The notes beneath the pieces were generated by a model. That model had not been told where the DNA came from. It did no database searches and saw only the letters and a list, made by a program, of their open reading frames with translations. The position numbers and the translations under genes were made by a program. Source: Arcicella aquatica (lineage in GTDB: Bacteria; Bacteroidota; Bacteroidia; Cytophagales; Spirosomataceae). From it: 64,000 nucleotides of DNA. This document shows positions 43,480 through 52,978 of this stretch, one piece after another. Within the stretch, counting starts at the first letter, position 1. Every line of letters starts with the position of its first letter. Location: contig NZ_JAYFUL010000022.1 in assembly GCF_034928825.1 (NCBI RefSeq), positions 1-64,000 of the forward strand. The letters are read 5' to 3'.

Positions 43480-44667
43480 ATGAAAACTGTCGATTCTTAC
43501 AATTTTGCTGGCAAACGTGCCTTAGTCCGAGTAGATTTTAACGTACCTTTAAACGAGCGTTTTGAGATTACTGATGATACTCGTATCAAAGCTACAATTC
43601 CTACAATCACTAAAATTTTGAATGATGGTGGTTCGGTGATTTTGATGTCTCACTTAGGTCGCCCGAAAGATGGCCCTACAGATAAATACTCATTAAAACA
43701 CCTTGTAACCCCTCTTTCAGTAGTATTTGGTCGCCCAGTGAAATTTGCAGATGATTGTATCGGTCAATCTGCTATTGACTTGGCTGCTAGTTTACAAAGC
43801 GGAGAAATTTTATTGTTAGAAAACCTTCGTTTTTACAAAGAAGAAGAAAAAGGAAATGTAGAGTTTGCTGAAAAATTATCTAAGCTAGGTGATGTTTGGG
43901 TAAATGATGCTTTCGGGACAGCTCACCGTGCACATGCTTCAACAGCAGTAATTGGTCAGTTTTTTGAAGACAGAATTTGTGGTTATGTAATGCAGGCTGA
44001 AATCGAGAATGCTCAAAGAGTATTAGAAAACTCAGAGCGTCCATTTACAGCCATTATGGGTGGTTCTAAGGTTTCTGATAAAATCTTAATTATCGAGCGT
44101 CTTTTAGATAAAGTTGATAATTTGATTATTGGTGGTGGTATGACATACACTTTTGTGTTGGCTGAAGGTGGCAAAATCGGAAATTCAATTTCTGAACCAG
44201 ATAAAGTAGAGCTAGCAAAAGAAATTTTGATTAAAGCGAAAGAAAAAGGTGTTAACGTATATATGCCTGTAGATAACTTGTGTGCTGATAAGTTCTCTAA
44301 CGATGCTGAACGCCAAGTGGTTGCTTCTGGTGCTATTCCAGACGGCTGGCAAGGGTTGGACATTGGTCCAGAAACGGCTGAAATTTTCAAGAAAGTAATT
44401 GAAGCTTCAAAAACAGTATTATGGAATGGTCCGATGGGCGTATTTGAATTCCCTAATTTTGCGGCTGGAACAAATGCTATCGCTGATTCAGTAGTGAAAG
44501 CTACAGAAGAAAACGGTGCTTTCTCATTAATCGGTGGTGGTGACTCTGCTTCAGCAGTAAACAACGCTGGTTATGGTGACAGGGTTTCTTATGTTTCAAC
44601 AGGTGGAGGTGCGTTGTTAGAATACATGGAAGGTAAAGTATTACCGGGTGTTGCTGCATTGCAATAA
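43480..44667 (+). CDS. pgk: phosphoglycerate kinase
   Basis: A 395-residue glycolytic kinase that transfers phosphate from 1,3-bisphosphoglycerate to ADP. The signature VRVDFNVPLN is at residues 17-26, with the basic substrate site SHLGRPKDGP, GGSKVSDKI in the hinge, and GGGDSASAVNNAG at the nucleotide site. Length normal. A TATATTTG box at 43313-43320 may be its -7 element, although the leader would then be about 160 bp. Strong terminator follows. Confidence 0.98.
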   Translation: MKTVDSYNFAGKRALVRVDFNVPLNERFEITDDTRIKATIPTITKILNDGGSVILMSHLGRPKDGPTDKYSLKHLVTPLSVVFGRPVKFADDCIGQSAIDLAASLQSGEILLLENLRFYKEEEKGNVEFAEKLSKLGDVWVNDAFGTAHRAHASTAVIGQFFEDRICGYVMQAEIENAQRVLENSERPFTAIMGGSKVSDKILIIERLLDKVDNLIIGGGMTYTFVLAEGGKIGNSISEPDKVELAKEILIKAKEKGVNVYMPVDNLCADKFSNDAERQVVASGAIPDGWQGLDIGPETAEIFKKVIEASKTVLWNGPMGVFEFPNFAAGTNAIADSVVKATEENGAFSLIGGGDSASAVNNAGYGDRVSYVSTGGGALLEYMEGKVLPGVAALQ

Positions 44668-44689
44668 CTGATAAAAATCTGCATTATTT

Positions 44690-44722
44690 GAAGGCGATAC
44701 AATTTTTGTATCGCCTTTTTGT
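44690..44722 (+). terminator. terminator of pgk
   Basis: AAGGCGATACAA / TTGTATCGCCTT hairpin followed by TTT. It overlaps the promoter of the next gene. Confidence 0.9.
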
Positions 44723-44733
44723 ATTTATCTTTG
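44705..44733 (+). promoter_or_regulatory. promoter of murF-alr
   Basis: TTTG (44705-44708), 17 bp spacer, TATCTTTG (44726-44733), 22 bp before the GTG start. The -33 element lies in the loop of the pgk terminator. Confidence 0.6.
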
Positions 44734-44755
44734 AGTCAATTATAATATAACAATC

Positions 44756-47251
44756 GTGGAATTTAAAGCATTACCCATCAATACTACAGCACAATATCTT
44801 TTGAATGATAGTCGCCAGTTGTCATCCCCACAGCGGTCTATCTTCTTTGCTATTAAAGGTTTACATCACGACGGACACCTGTTTTTAGATGATTTATACC
44901 GAAAAGGCGTACGCGAGTTTGTGGTAGAAACCGATGCCCTCAGCCCTGCTATTCTACGGGAATTAAAGAAATTTACGGATGCCAAAATATGGCAAGTGGA
45001 AGATAGCATCACTGCCATGCAAGAGGTGGCTCAGCGTCACCGCGAGCAATTTAATTTACCTGTTATTGGCATCACTGGTAGCAATGGCAAAACCATCGTT
45101 AAAGAATGGTTAGCACAATTATTGAGCAACCGTTTTAAAATTGTAAAAAGCCCCAAAAGTTATAATTCTCAGATTGGTGTGCCGCTTTCGGTATGGCAAA
45201 TCAACGAAAGTCATAACTTAGGTATCTTTGAAGTGGGTATTTCCAAGGTGGAGGAAATGGAAAAGCTAGAGAAGGTAGTAAAACCTTCCATTGGCATTTT
45301 CACGAATATTGGCACTGCACACAACGAGTTTTTTAGCAGTAATTCACAGAAGATTAAGGAAAAAATCAAGCTTTTCAAGCATGCTAGTACTTTGATATAT
45401 TGTGCCGATTATGTAGCGATTGATGAGATTATTAAAACGGATTTCATGGTTGAAAACCCTGATTGCAAAATCATCAATTGGTCAAGAATGGCTAGTACTG
45501 GCGCGCGTGTGTCTTGGGAAATATATAATGAAAACACGAAAGTCTTTTTAGACTTAACCGCTATTTCGCCTAATACTGAAAGATTCAGCACCACGCTTGA
45601 TATTCCTTTCACTGATGAAGCCTCTATCGAAAACGCTATCCATTGCATCCTCACGCTTTGGTATTTGGGGTATAGCACCTCTGATATTCAGGCAAGGCTA
45701 CAAATCCTTCGTCCTGTTTCGATGCGCTTAGAAATGAAGCAAGGAACGAATGCTAATTATTTGATAGATGATACTTATAACAATGATTTAGCAGGCTTGA
45801 CAATCGCACTGAATTTTTTGAGCCAGCAAAAACAAAAACAGAAAAAAGTACTTATCCTGAGTGATTTATTGGAGACTGGTGTCCCTGAAAAAGAACTTTA
45901 TAAACAGATAGCCCATTTAGTAAAAGAAAGGCATTTAGAACAGTTTATTGGTATCGGCGATGTGATATCCCGCAATAAAAATCATTTTATGGCTAGTTCG
46001 GTCAAAACTGATACAAATATTCAGTTTTATAAAAACACGAAGGATTTTCTGGAGAGCCAAGCCATCAAATCATTACATAACTCCACCATTCTGATTAAGG
46101 GTGCAAGGAAATATGGCTTTGAACAGATTGTGAATAGACTTGTTCAAAAAACACATGGAACTATCCTTGAAATCAATCTGGATGCTATTACCAATAATTT
46201 GAATTATTATCGTGATAAAGTTGGGCAACAGATTAAGATGATGGTAATGGTAAAAGCATTTGCCTATGGCTCTGGTAGCACAGAGGTAGCCAATTTGCTT
46301 CAATTTCATGGCGTTGATTACCTAGCCGTTGCCTATACGGATGAAGGGGTTTCTCTCAGACAAAACGGCGTTTATCTACCGATTATGGTGATGAACCCCT
46401 CTCCTAACGATTTTGAGCAATTGGTGGCTTATTCTCTTGAGCCTGAAATATATAGTTTGAGAATCCTCCACGAGTTTTCTGAATACATTGATAGCCGTAA
46501 TTTAAGCTCGAAAATTCACCTTAAAATTGATACAGGGATGCATCGGTTGGGCTTTGAAAAAGAGGCTTTGCCCGAATTACTGAAAAGTTTGCAGTCGAAC
46601 CCCAACTTATGGGTGTCAACTATTTTCAGTCATTTAGCAGCGGCTGACGATGCTGATTTGGATGATTTTACAAGACAGCAAGTCAAAACGTTTACCGAAA
46701 TGGCGAATGAAATCTCGGAAGCCTTGGGCTATATTCCCTCACGCCATTTAGCTAATTCCGCTGGCATTGCCCGTTTCCCCGAAGCGCGGCTGGATATGGT
46801 AAGGCTTGGTATCGGGCTGTATGGTGTAGCTGCCAAACCCGAAGACCAAGTAAATTTGCAGACGGTGGGTACTTTAAAAACGGTAATTTCGCAAATTAAG
46901 CACATAAAGTCTTCGGAGACTGTCGGTTATGGCAGAAAAGGCGAATTGAAAAGGGATACCAAAATTGCTACCATAGCAATTGGATACGCTGATGGTTTTG
47001 ATAGAGGATATGGCAGGGGTGTTGGCGAGGTGTTGGTAAATGGACATAGATGCAAAGTAGTCGGAAATGTATGCATGGATATGACGATGGTGGATATTAC
47101 CGATGTACCAAATGTGCAGGAAGGAGACGAAGTGATTATTTTTAATAAAGAACTGACTATTACCGAATTATCTCAAAAAATAAATACTATTCCTTACGAA
47201 GTATTAACCAGTGTAAGCGAAAGAGTAAAACGTGTTTTCTATCAGTTATAG
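44756..47251 (+). CDS. bifunctional MurF ligase / alanine racemase
   Basis: An 831-residue fusion used in cell-wall synthesis. Residues about 1-455 are UDP-MurNAc-tripeptide:D-Ala-D-Ala ligase with the ATP motif GITGSNGKTIVKEWL and the YNSQIGVPLSVW segment. Residues about 465-831 are alanine racemase, with the PLP lysine in MMVMVKAFAYGSGS, HLKIDTGMHRLGF, and the C-terminal GYGRKGEL and VCMDMTMVDIT. One protein thus supplies D-alanine and uses its dipeptide; D-Ala-D-Ala ligase is not here. The start is GTG; no ATG fits. The fused form is known in Bacteroidota. Confidence 0.96.
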   Translation: MEFKALPINTTAQYLLNDSRQLSSPQRSIFFAIKGLHHDGHLFLDDLYRKGVREFVVETDALSPAILRELKKFTDAKIWQVEDSITAMQEVAQRHREQFNLPVIGITGSNGKTIVKEWLAQLLSNRFKIVKSPKSYNSQIGVPLSVWQINESHNLGIFEVGISKVEEMEKLEKVVKPSIGIFTNIGTAHNEFFSSNSQKIKEKIKLFKHASTLIYCADYVAIDEIIKTDFMVENPDCKIINWSRMASTGARVSWEIYNENTKVFLDLTAISPNTERFSTTLDIPFTDEASIENAIHCILTLWYLGYSTSDIQARLQILRPVSMRLEMKQGTNANYLIDDTYNNDLAGLTIALNFLSQQKQKQKKVLILSDLLETGVPEKELYKQIAHLVKERHLEQFIGIGDVISRNKNHFMASSVKTDTNIQFYKNTKDFLESQAIKSLHNSTILIKGARKYGFEQIVNRLVQKTHGTILEINLDAITNNLNYYRDKVGQQIKMMVMVKAFAYGSGSTEVANLLQFHGVDYLAVAYTDEGVSLRQNGVYLPIMVMNPSPNDFEQLVAYSLEPEIYSLRILHEFSEYIDSRNLSSKIHLKIDTGMHRLGFEKEALPELLKSLQSNPNLWVSTIFSHLAAADDADLDDFTRQQVKTFTEMANEISEALGYIPSRHLANSAGIARFPEARLDMVRLGIGLYGVAAKPEDQVNLQTVGTLKTVISQIKHIKSSETVGYGRKGELKRDTKIATIAIGYADGFDRGYGRGVGEVLVNGHRCKVVGNVCMDMTMVDITDVPNVQEGDEVIIFNKELTITELSQKINTIPYEVLTSVSERVKRVFYQL

Positions 47252-47256
47252 GCTAT

Positions 47257-47290
47257 AAAAAAAGTGCAAGAAATAATTCTTGCACTTTTA
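47257..47290 (+). terminator. terminator of murF-alr
   Basis: AAGTGCAAGAA / TTCTTGCACTT stem (47262-47287) flanked by A7 and TTTT. Confidence 0.9.
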
Positions 47291-47516
47291 ACCTTCAACC
47301 TTTTAAAACATAATTCAATCAAAATCAATTTGGCGTAAAATGCTTTCGATTGACTGTCTAATTTGTTTGATATAAAAATGGTTATAATATTTCTTTAAAA
47401 AATGGCTAATGTTTGTAATACAAATTTATGCAAACTTTTCATATAAAAACAAATATATTTGCAAAAAATTGCAAAAAATTTCAAGATTAAAATATCCACC
47501 CTCCTAATTTGGTATC

Positions 47517-48266
47517 ATGTTAAAAGAAGAACGTCAACAAATAATTTTAGATAAGCTAAGTACAGACAAAAAGGTAACTTTAGTTGATTTAGGACAAATC
47601 CTAAATGTATCTTACGACAGCGTTCGTCGTGACATTATCGAACTCGAAGACAGAGGGCTTCTAAAGAAAGTACATGGGGGTGCTATCGCTAATTCATACT
47701 TATCTATCAAGGCAAGTAAAGGACTGGGGATTGTCAATACAGAATTTGTAACGATTGCTAAAAAAGCGATGAAATTGATTGAAAACCACAAAATCATTTT
47801 GATGGACGGAGGAACAACCAATTTCTACATTGCCGAGCAACTCCCTAAAAACATGGAGATTACCGTTGTAACCAACAATCCTCATTTGGCTACAGCCTTA
47901 GCAGAGCATCCTAAGGTTGAGATAATTTTGTTAGGTGGTTCTTTTTATAAACGTTATCAAATAACCCTTGGCTCAAAGACATTTCAGGATTTAGAGCACA
48001 TCCATGCTGATATATATTTCATGGGTACAAACAGCATCAATCCAGAATTAGGCTTGGCTATTCGTCACTATGAAGAATCGTTATTAAAACAAAAAATGAT
48101 GAGTATTTCAAGGAAAATCGTTACTTGTGTGATAGAGGAAAAAATTAACAGAGAAGAGAATTATAAGGTATGTGATTTTACGGCTCTTGACTATTTAATC
48201 ACGAGTTTATCGCCTACCGATAATTTACTATCTGGCTTTAGGAATAAAAATGTTGAGATATTGTAA
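47517..48266 (+). CDS. DeoR/GlpR-family transcriptional regulator
   Basis: A 249-residue regulator. The N-terminal DeoR helix-turn-helix is ERQQIILDKLSTDKKVTLVDLGQILNVSYDSVRRDI, followed by the family's LEDRGLLKKVHGGAI. The rest is the sugar-phosphate-binding DeoRC domain (ILMDGGTTNFYIAEQL; VTNNPHLATAL). It normally represses a sugar-use operon, but no such operon is adjacent. TATATTTG at 47454-47461 is a possible -7 box. Confidence 0.92.
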   Translation: MLKEERQQIILDKLSTDKKVTLVDLGQILNVSYDSVRRDIIELEDRGLLKKVHGGAIANSYLSIKASKGLGIVNTEFVTIAKKAMKLIENHKIILMDGGTTNFYIAEQLPKNMEITVVTNNPHLATALAEHPKVEIILLGGSFYKRYQITLGSKTFQDLEHIHADIYFMGTNSINPELGLAIRHYEESLLKQKMMSISRKIVTCVIEEKINREENYKVCDFTALDYLITSLSPTDNLLSGFRNKNVEIL

Positions 48267-48294
48267 CTTTTGTTTGCAAAAGGTTGCAGATTTA

Positions 48295-48351
48295 GTAGCA
48301 CGAGTTTTCAACTCGTGAATAAATAATATACGAGTTGAAAACTCGTGCTAC
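48295..48351. repeat. 22-bp inverted repeat hairpin
   Basis: Arms of 22 bp (48295-48316 and 48330-48351) containing GCACGAGTTTTCAACTCGT and its complement, perfect, 13-nt loop. A third arm, in the orientation of the right one, is at 48798-48819. Located right after the DeoR gene and may terminate it. Confidence 0.85.
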
Positions 48352-48356
48352 AAAAA

Positions 48357-48784
48357 ACATGAGTCATCCCGAATTTCCCCTAAAATTTTGCGTTTTAGAG
48401 ACAATTTGAGAGGTTTTCTACTTATTATTGTCTAGTCCTTACTTTTCTTTCCTTGATGAAAGAAAAGTAACAAAAGAAAATCAAGAATTCCTAAACTCGC
48501 TCCGCTCAAACAGTAGGAATTCGGTGTTCATCAATCATAAACATGAGTCATCCCGAATTTTAAAATCATAAAAAAGCGGTCGAAATTAGTTTTTCGACCG
48601 CTTTTTTATGATTGATGTGCAACGAATTCCTACTGTTTGAGCGGAGCGAGTTTAGGAATTCTTGATTTTTTTACGGTCCGCCGTTGCGGTTACTTTTTGT
48701 ATCAAGACAAAAAGTAAGGACGAGAATAAATCCCAAAACTTCTAAACCTTGCTATTTTACTGGAAAATTCGGGATGACTCATGT
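48357..48784. repeat. 428-bp nested palindromic element
   Basis: A set of concentric inverted repeats: outermost ACATGAGTCATCCCGAATTT (48357-48376) / its complement (48765-48784); then GTCCTTACTTTT (48435) / complement (ending 48721); then an exact 42-bp pair (48482-48523 and 48623-48664) containing CTCGCTCCGCTCAAACAG; and at the centre a hairpin GCGGTCGAAA / TTTCGACCGC (48565-48612). The word ACATGAGTCATCCCGAATTT also occurs a third time at 48541-48560. A half-copy is at 63346-63433. No coding capacity; probably a non-autonomous mobile repeat. Confidence 0.88.
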
Positions 48785-48820
48785 TTCTCTTTAACTTACG
48801 AGTTGAAAACTCGTGCTACA

Positions 48821-49285
48821 CTAAAACATTAATAATGCGCTAGTACATAATAAAACGATTCCTAAAATCAAGAATACTGATGGATTCAAACCTGGGATAC
48901 TTCTTTCTCCTAAAGCCGAATCATAAGGATTCTCTGGATTATATCTTACCTGCATCGTTTGTCCCACTTGACTAAGCATAGACATTCCTTTGTCGGCTTC
49001 AATTTTGAATTGTCTTCCGTTTACGATAAATGATACAACAGGGAAGAAAATTGGGCTTTGACCTAATTTATCACTTCGTTCATAACGTTTGCTTACTTCT
49101 ACTACTTCGCCGTTTGTCAATACTGAATGTTGAAGCCATTCACGACGTTTTCTGCTTAAATAAATACCTAAAAATATTAATGCCCCAGCTACGATTATAA
49201 ATCCAGCCATTACTAATGGTGGTACTCCTTCATAAGTGCCGTGTGGGCCTGATATAAGTAAAATTGAATTAAATGCGCTTTCCAT
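48821..49285 (-). CDS. DUF3592 domain membrane protein
   Basis: A 154-residue protein with a helix near residues 22-43 (PPLVMAGFIIVAGALIFLGIYL), a central DUF3592 domain (TNGEVVEVSKRYERSDKLG ... FPVVSFIVNG ... VRYNPENPYDS), and a second helix at the C-terminus (SVFLILGIVLLCTSALLMF). Function unknown. The stop lies two bases from the end of the palindromic repeat area. The frame opens at GTG 49291; ATG 49285 is used. Confidence 0.85.
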   Translation of the reverse strand: MESAFNSILLISGPHGTYEGVPPLVMAGFIIVAGALIFLGIYLSRKRREWLQHSVLTNGEVVEVSKRYERSDKLGQSPIFFPVVSFIVNGRQFKIEADKGMSMLSQVGQTMQVRYNPENPYDSALGERSIPGLNPSVFLILGIVLLCTSALLMF

Positions 49286-49737
49286 ATTCACAAAATTTTA
49301 ATGATTCTTTGACCGATAGAAGTATAAATCTTAATACTTCTATACAAATTTCATACAAAACTCATTAAAAACCAAGCTGTTACCTTTATAGAGGATTCTA
49401 CTCAGAAGATTTGTGAAAGGCTTATTTTTGTAAATTTTTATTTTTTTTATTTAACGATTTACTTTTTGAAAGCTGTTTTTCTAAAAAGTCCATTTTTAAA
49501 GCTTCAAGTACTTATTTTTTAAACGGACTTCTCTAAAAAAAATATTTTATTGAATTTTAAAGTTTTTTTATTGTACTTTTTCTTGCAAAGGTTTGTTTTA
49601 TAACCTCAATTTTTCAAAAAATACTCTTTTTATAAAGAAGGCATTTAAAAAACATATAAATCAACCAAATAGGTGCTTTATTTCATAAAAACAGGTTTAA
49701 AATCAGCCATGTAAATGCAAAAAAAATATTTTTATGT
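49286..49737. other. non-coding gap, nothing recognised
   Basis: About 450 bp of very A/T-rich sequence with many homopolymer runs between two minus-strand genes. No gene, no strong hairpin and no repeat of the families seen elsewhere. Confidence 0.5.
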
Positions 49738-50808
49738 TTACAGCCAGTTTTTCCGTTTAAACCATATCAACATCACAATTACCAATATGACCATTACAAT
49801 CCACACCACATAATACCCATATCGCCAATGCAATTCGGGCATATTGTCGAAATTCATTCCATATATCCCTGCGATAAAAGTAAGGGGCATAAATATCACA
49901 GAAATCACTGTCAGCACTTTCATGACGTTATTCATCTTATTACTTACCTGCGAAAGGTATAAATCCATCAATGATGCACCCAAATCTCGGTAAGAATCTA
50001 CTGTTTCAATTACCTGCATCACATGGTCTAATACATCCCTTAAATACAGACTAGTATTGGCGGTGATTAACGGAGCTTCTTCTCTGATAAGGCTTGCCAA
50101 CATTTCACGAAGTGGGAAGATAGTTTTTCTCATTATCGTAAGCTCTCGTTTCATACTATAGAGTTCATTCAATGCTTTTGGATTAGGATTTTTGATAATT
50201 TCTTCCTCTAACTGTTCCATATTCTCAGAAAATTTATCCAGCACCGTAAAGTAATTATCCACGACCAAGTCTATCAACGCATACAGCAAATAATCAGCCC
50301 CATTTTTACGGGTTTTACCCGCAGATGCTTTTATTCGGGTAAGAATTGGTTCAAAAATATCACGGGAGCGTTCTTCCTGAAAGGATATTACATACCCCTC
50401 ACCCATCACAAAACTCAGATGCTCTATTTCAGCTTCACGAGTATAGGGGTTATACTCAATCATCTTTAAGGTCACAAAAAGCTGGTCTTCGTTATAATAT
50501 TCAAACTTGGGCTTTTGGTGAGTATTCAAAATATCTTCTAGTACCAAGGGGTGTAAATTAAACATATCGCCAATGTTCGCTATTACGGCAGGTTCATGAA
50601 TGCCATCTACGTTCATCCAATAGGTTTTATCCTCAGCAAGCTCGACACTAAAGTTGCCAAGATCAGGGACTTCGCTAATTTCATACTTATCGAAGTTGTA
50701 GCTAGTCCACCATATTTTAGTTTCAAAACTTACTTCCTTCCCTACATAAGTAAGCGTTCCAGGGGATGTTCCTAAGTTTTTATTTTGAATAATATATCTT
50801 TTTGGCAT
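49738..50808 (-). CDS. corA: CorA-family magnesium/cobalt transporter
   Basis: A 356-residue divalent-cation channel. The large cytoplasmic domain covers about residues 1-290 (NIGDMFNLHPLVLEDILNTHQKPKFE is a CorA signature). Two membrane helices at the C-terminus are separated by the selectivity loop YGMNFDNMPE with the GMN motif. The C-terminal end is basic (WFKRKNWL). Transports Mg2+ or Co2+ down the gradient; probably a pentamer. Single gene. Confidence 0.95.
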   Translation of the reverse strand: MPKRYIIQNKNLGTSPGTLTYVGKEVSFETKIWWTSYNFDKYEISEVPDLGNFSVELAEDKTYWMNVDGIHEPAVIANIGDMFNLHPLVLEDILNTHQKPKFEYYNEDQLFVTLKMIEYNPYTREAEIEHLSFVMGEGYVISFQEERSRDIFEPILTRIKASAGKTRKNGADYLLYALIDLVVDNYFTVLDKFSENMEQLEEEIIKNPNPKALNELYSMKRELTIMRKTIFPLREMLASLIREEAPLITANTSLYLRDVLDHVMQVIETVDSYRDLGASLMDLYLSQVSNKMNNVMKVLTVISVIFMPLTFIAGIYGMNFDNMPELHWRYGYYVVWIVMVILVIVMLIWFKRKNWL

Positions 50809-50937
50809 CAGAATCGTTTGATTTAAAATAGTAAAATTGAATTCAATTTAGAGAAGAGATTGGCAATTTTCAAATTCCAGCAGTAAATTGCTTGATTAAT
50901 CGACCACTCGATAGAAAATATAATCCTTAATCATATC

Positions 50938-52170
50938 GTGATAATATTGAAATACACAAAACACATTTTTGTAAGTTGTTTTATCTCAGGCATCGTTTTA
51001 TTAGCTTGCTCACATCAATCCAAGCAATTAGCTAAAAAAACCTCCACTGACGTTTCCATCAGAAATGATAGCATTGCGAAGCTATTCGACCCACAAATAG
51101 CTGTCAAAAAAGCGAGTAAGCTAGATACTTTTTTCAAAAAATTGCATAAACTGAATGGATTCAATGGAGCCGTGTTGGTTTCTCAATACGGAAAAATTAT
51201 TTACAAAAAAGCCTTTGGCTATGCCAATTTTTCAAGCAAAGATACCAATACTACCCAAACGCAATTTCAGTTAGCTTCGGTATCAAAACAATTTACGGCA
51301 GTTGCTATCATGCAATTACACGAAAAAGGATTGATTGATTATGATGACCCCGTTTATAAATACATTCCGAATTTCCCTTACGACCCAAGTATTACCATTA
51401 AAAGCTTGTTGTCGCATAGTTCGGGCATTCCCAATTATGTGTATTGTTTAGACAAAATTGTCAATAAAAAAGTACCCTTGACAAATAATCAGGTAGTCGA
51501 TTTGTTTGCTCGTTATAAGCCCGGTATCAATTATTACCCTAATACGAGATTCAATTACAACAATTCAAACTACGCTTTGTTAGCTTATATTGTCGAGAAG
51601 CTCTCGGGGATGAACTTTAGGGAATATGCCAAAAGAAATTTATTTGCACCTGCGGGTATGTCAAGAAGTTTTGTGTATGACCCTAGCAAGCCCGAATTGA
51701 ACGCTACAGCCGCCATTGGTTATACCCCTCGTCGCAGAGGTTTCTGGCCAGTACCATTCGACCACCTAGATGGCGTAGTGGGCGACAAAGGAGTATATTC
51801 TACCGTGGAAGACTTGTATAAGTGGGACATGGCTTTGAACAGCGAGAAATTAGTAAAAATGAGTACCTTGAACGAAGCATTCTTGCCTGTGCATACTTTT
51901 AAAAACTTATTGACCAAAAACTACGGCTATGGCTGGCGCCTTCAACTATTGGATGATGGCACTTGGCTGACCTTCCATACGGGTTGGTGGCATGGATTTA
52001 AAAATTATTATATGCACAATAATAGAGACAATTCATCCATCATTATTCTACAGAATGTTTCAAACAGGGCCTTGGGTAGAATAAAAGTAGCGCAATCTAT
52101 TTTATATCCAGATAAAGCATGGTATTTTATGAGTGGAGAAAACATGCCTGGCGAATTAGAAATAGAATAA
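50938..52170 (+). CDS. lipoprotein serine hydrolase (class C beta-lactamase fold)
   Basis: A 410-residue penicillin-binding-protein-like serine hydrolase. An N-terminal lipobox (GIVLLACSHQ) predicts a lipoprotein. The catalytic SxxK is in ASVSKQFTAVA, the YxN motif is FNYNNSNYAL, and the third motif is HTGWWHG. Such enzymes are D-Ala peptidases, esterases or unknown; it is not a proven beta-lactamase. The start codon is GTG (no ATG upstream of the lipobox). The divergent corA gene lies 129 bp away. Confidence 0.88.
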   Translation: MIILKYTKHIFVSCFISGIVLLACSHQSKQLAKKTSTDVSIRNDSIAKLFDPQIAVKKASKLDTFFKKLHKLNGFNGAVLVSQYGKIIYKKAFGYANFSSKDTNTTQTQFQLASVSKQFTAVAIMQLHEKGLIDYDDPVYKYIPNFPYDPSITIKSLLSHSSGIPNYVYCLDKIVNKKVPLTNNQVVDLFARYKPGINYYPNTRFNYNNSNYALLAYIVEKLSGMNFREYAKRNLFAPAGMSRSFVYDPSKPELNATAAIGYTPRRRGFWPVPFDHLDGVVGDKGVYSTVEDLYKWDMALNSEKLVKMSTLNEAFLPVHTFKNLLTKNYGYGWRLQLLDDGTWLTFHTGWWHGFKNYYMHNNRDNSSIIILQNVSNRALGRIKVAQSILYPDKAWYFMSGENMPGELEIE

Positions 52171-52256
52171 TTTGGTAAGAATTACTCAATAATAAAGTAT
52201 TAAAAAAGTCGTTAAATCATAAAAAAAAAGCTAATTTTAGAGGGACAAAAACCTTT

Positions 52257-52820
52257 ATGAAAATTACAAGAAACATGAGAATCTCAAAGTTACTCCTCCA
52301 TTCCTTTTGCTTGTTGTTATGTCTTTCATTTTCTGTAAAAGCACAGAGTGAAGACGATGCTATCAAAACGTGTGTAAATAATTATTTGGATGGTGTTTTA
52401 AAAGGTGATGCTGCTCGCTTGAACCTTGCTTTTCACCCAACGGCTATGCTCAGGACTGTAAATACCAATACAGGTGCTTTGCAAGATATTCCTGTAGCTA
52501 AATTTATTGCTACGACTCCTGCGGGAGGGATAGAAACAAAAGGCGGTTCGACAAAACTAGTTGGATATTCATACATTGGGGTATCTGCTTTAGCAACGGT
52601 TGAATTGCGTTTCGGTGATTTTAAATATGTTGACTTATTGAGTATGCTAAAATTTGGCAACGATTGGAAAATTGTTAGCCGTGTTTTCAGCCGTACAGAT
52701 TTGGATACGCAAGTAAAAGGAACTGCCGCTTCGGCAAGCCCAGTAGCTACTACGAACAAACCAGCCGTAAAAAAATCATCTTCTGCCAATGTAAAACCAA
52801 AAGCAGATGATGGTTGGTAA
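52257..52820 (+). CDS. exported NTF2-like (lumazine-binding-like) protein
   Basis: A 187-residue protein with signal peptide (LLLHSFCLLLCLSFSVKAQ) and an NTF2-fold Lumazine_bd_2-like domain (AIKTCVNNYLDGVLKGDAARLNLAFHPTAML; KYVDLLSMLKFGNDWKIVSRVF). It ends in a low-complexity Ala/Ser/Lys/Pro tail of about 45 residues. A second in-frame ATG at 52275 could also be the start. Follows the serine hydrolase by 86 bp on the same strand. Family function unknown. Confidence 0.85.
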   Translation: MKITRNMRISKLLLHSFCLLLCLSFSVKAQSEDDAIKTCVNNYLDGVLKGDAARLNLAFHPTAMLRTVNTNTGALQDIPVAKFIATTPAGGIETKGGSTKLVGYSYIGVSALATVELRFGDFKYVDLLSMLKFGNDWKIVSRVFSRTDLDTQVKGTAASASPVATTNKPAVKKSSSANVKPKADDGW

Positions 52821-52842
52821 GCCAACAATGATATAATTCTTG

Positions 52843-52872
52843 AGAAGCCCGTGAAATTCATGGGCTTTTTTT
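52843..52872 (+). terminator. terminator of the NTF2-like gene
   Basis: AAGCCCGTGAA / TTCATGGGCTT stem (one G-T type mismatch) followed by T7. Confidence 0.88.
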
Positions 52873-52903
52873 ATACAATCGAGAAAGCTAAAACAAACTC
52901 ACC

Positions 52904-52935
52904 TTTGCGTAAAAACCTAATAATTCCTAACTTTG
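52904..52935 (+). promoter_or_regulatory. promoter of the YebC gene
   Basis: TTTG (52904-52907), 20 bp spacer, TAACTTTG (52928-52935), 43 bp before the ATG: one of the clearest matches to the Bacteroidota consensus in the window. Confidence 0.72.
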
Positions 52936-52978
52936 CAAACTCAAAAAGAAAAGGTAGCAATCACAATTAAAAATAGAA

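Noticed and set aside
44013..44564. 183-residue open frame antisense to pgk
   Set aside because: Lies wholly within a certain gene, Ser/Pro-rich shadow composition, no start context.
50938..52170. Antibiotic-resistance beta-lactamase
   Set aside because: The SxxK, YxN and HxG motifs fit the general serine hydrolase/PBP group, and the protein is a lipoprotein; nothing shows beta-lactam hydrolysis.
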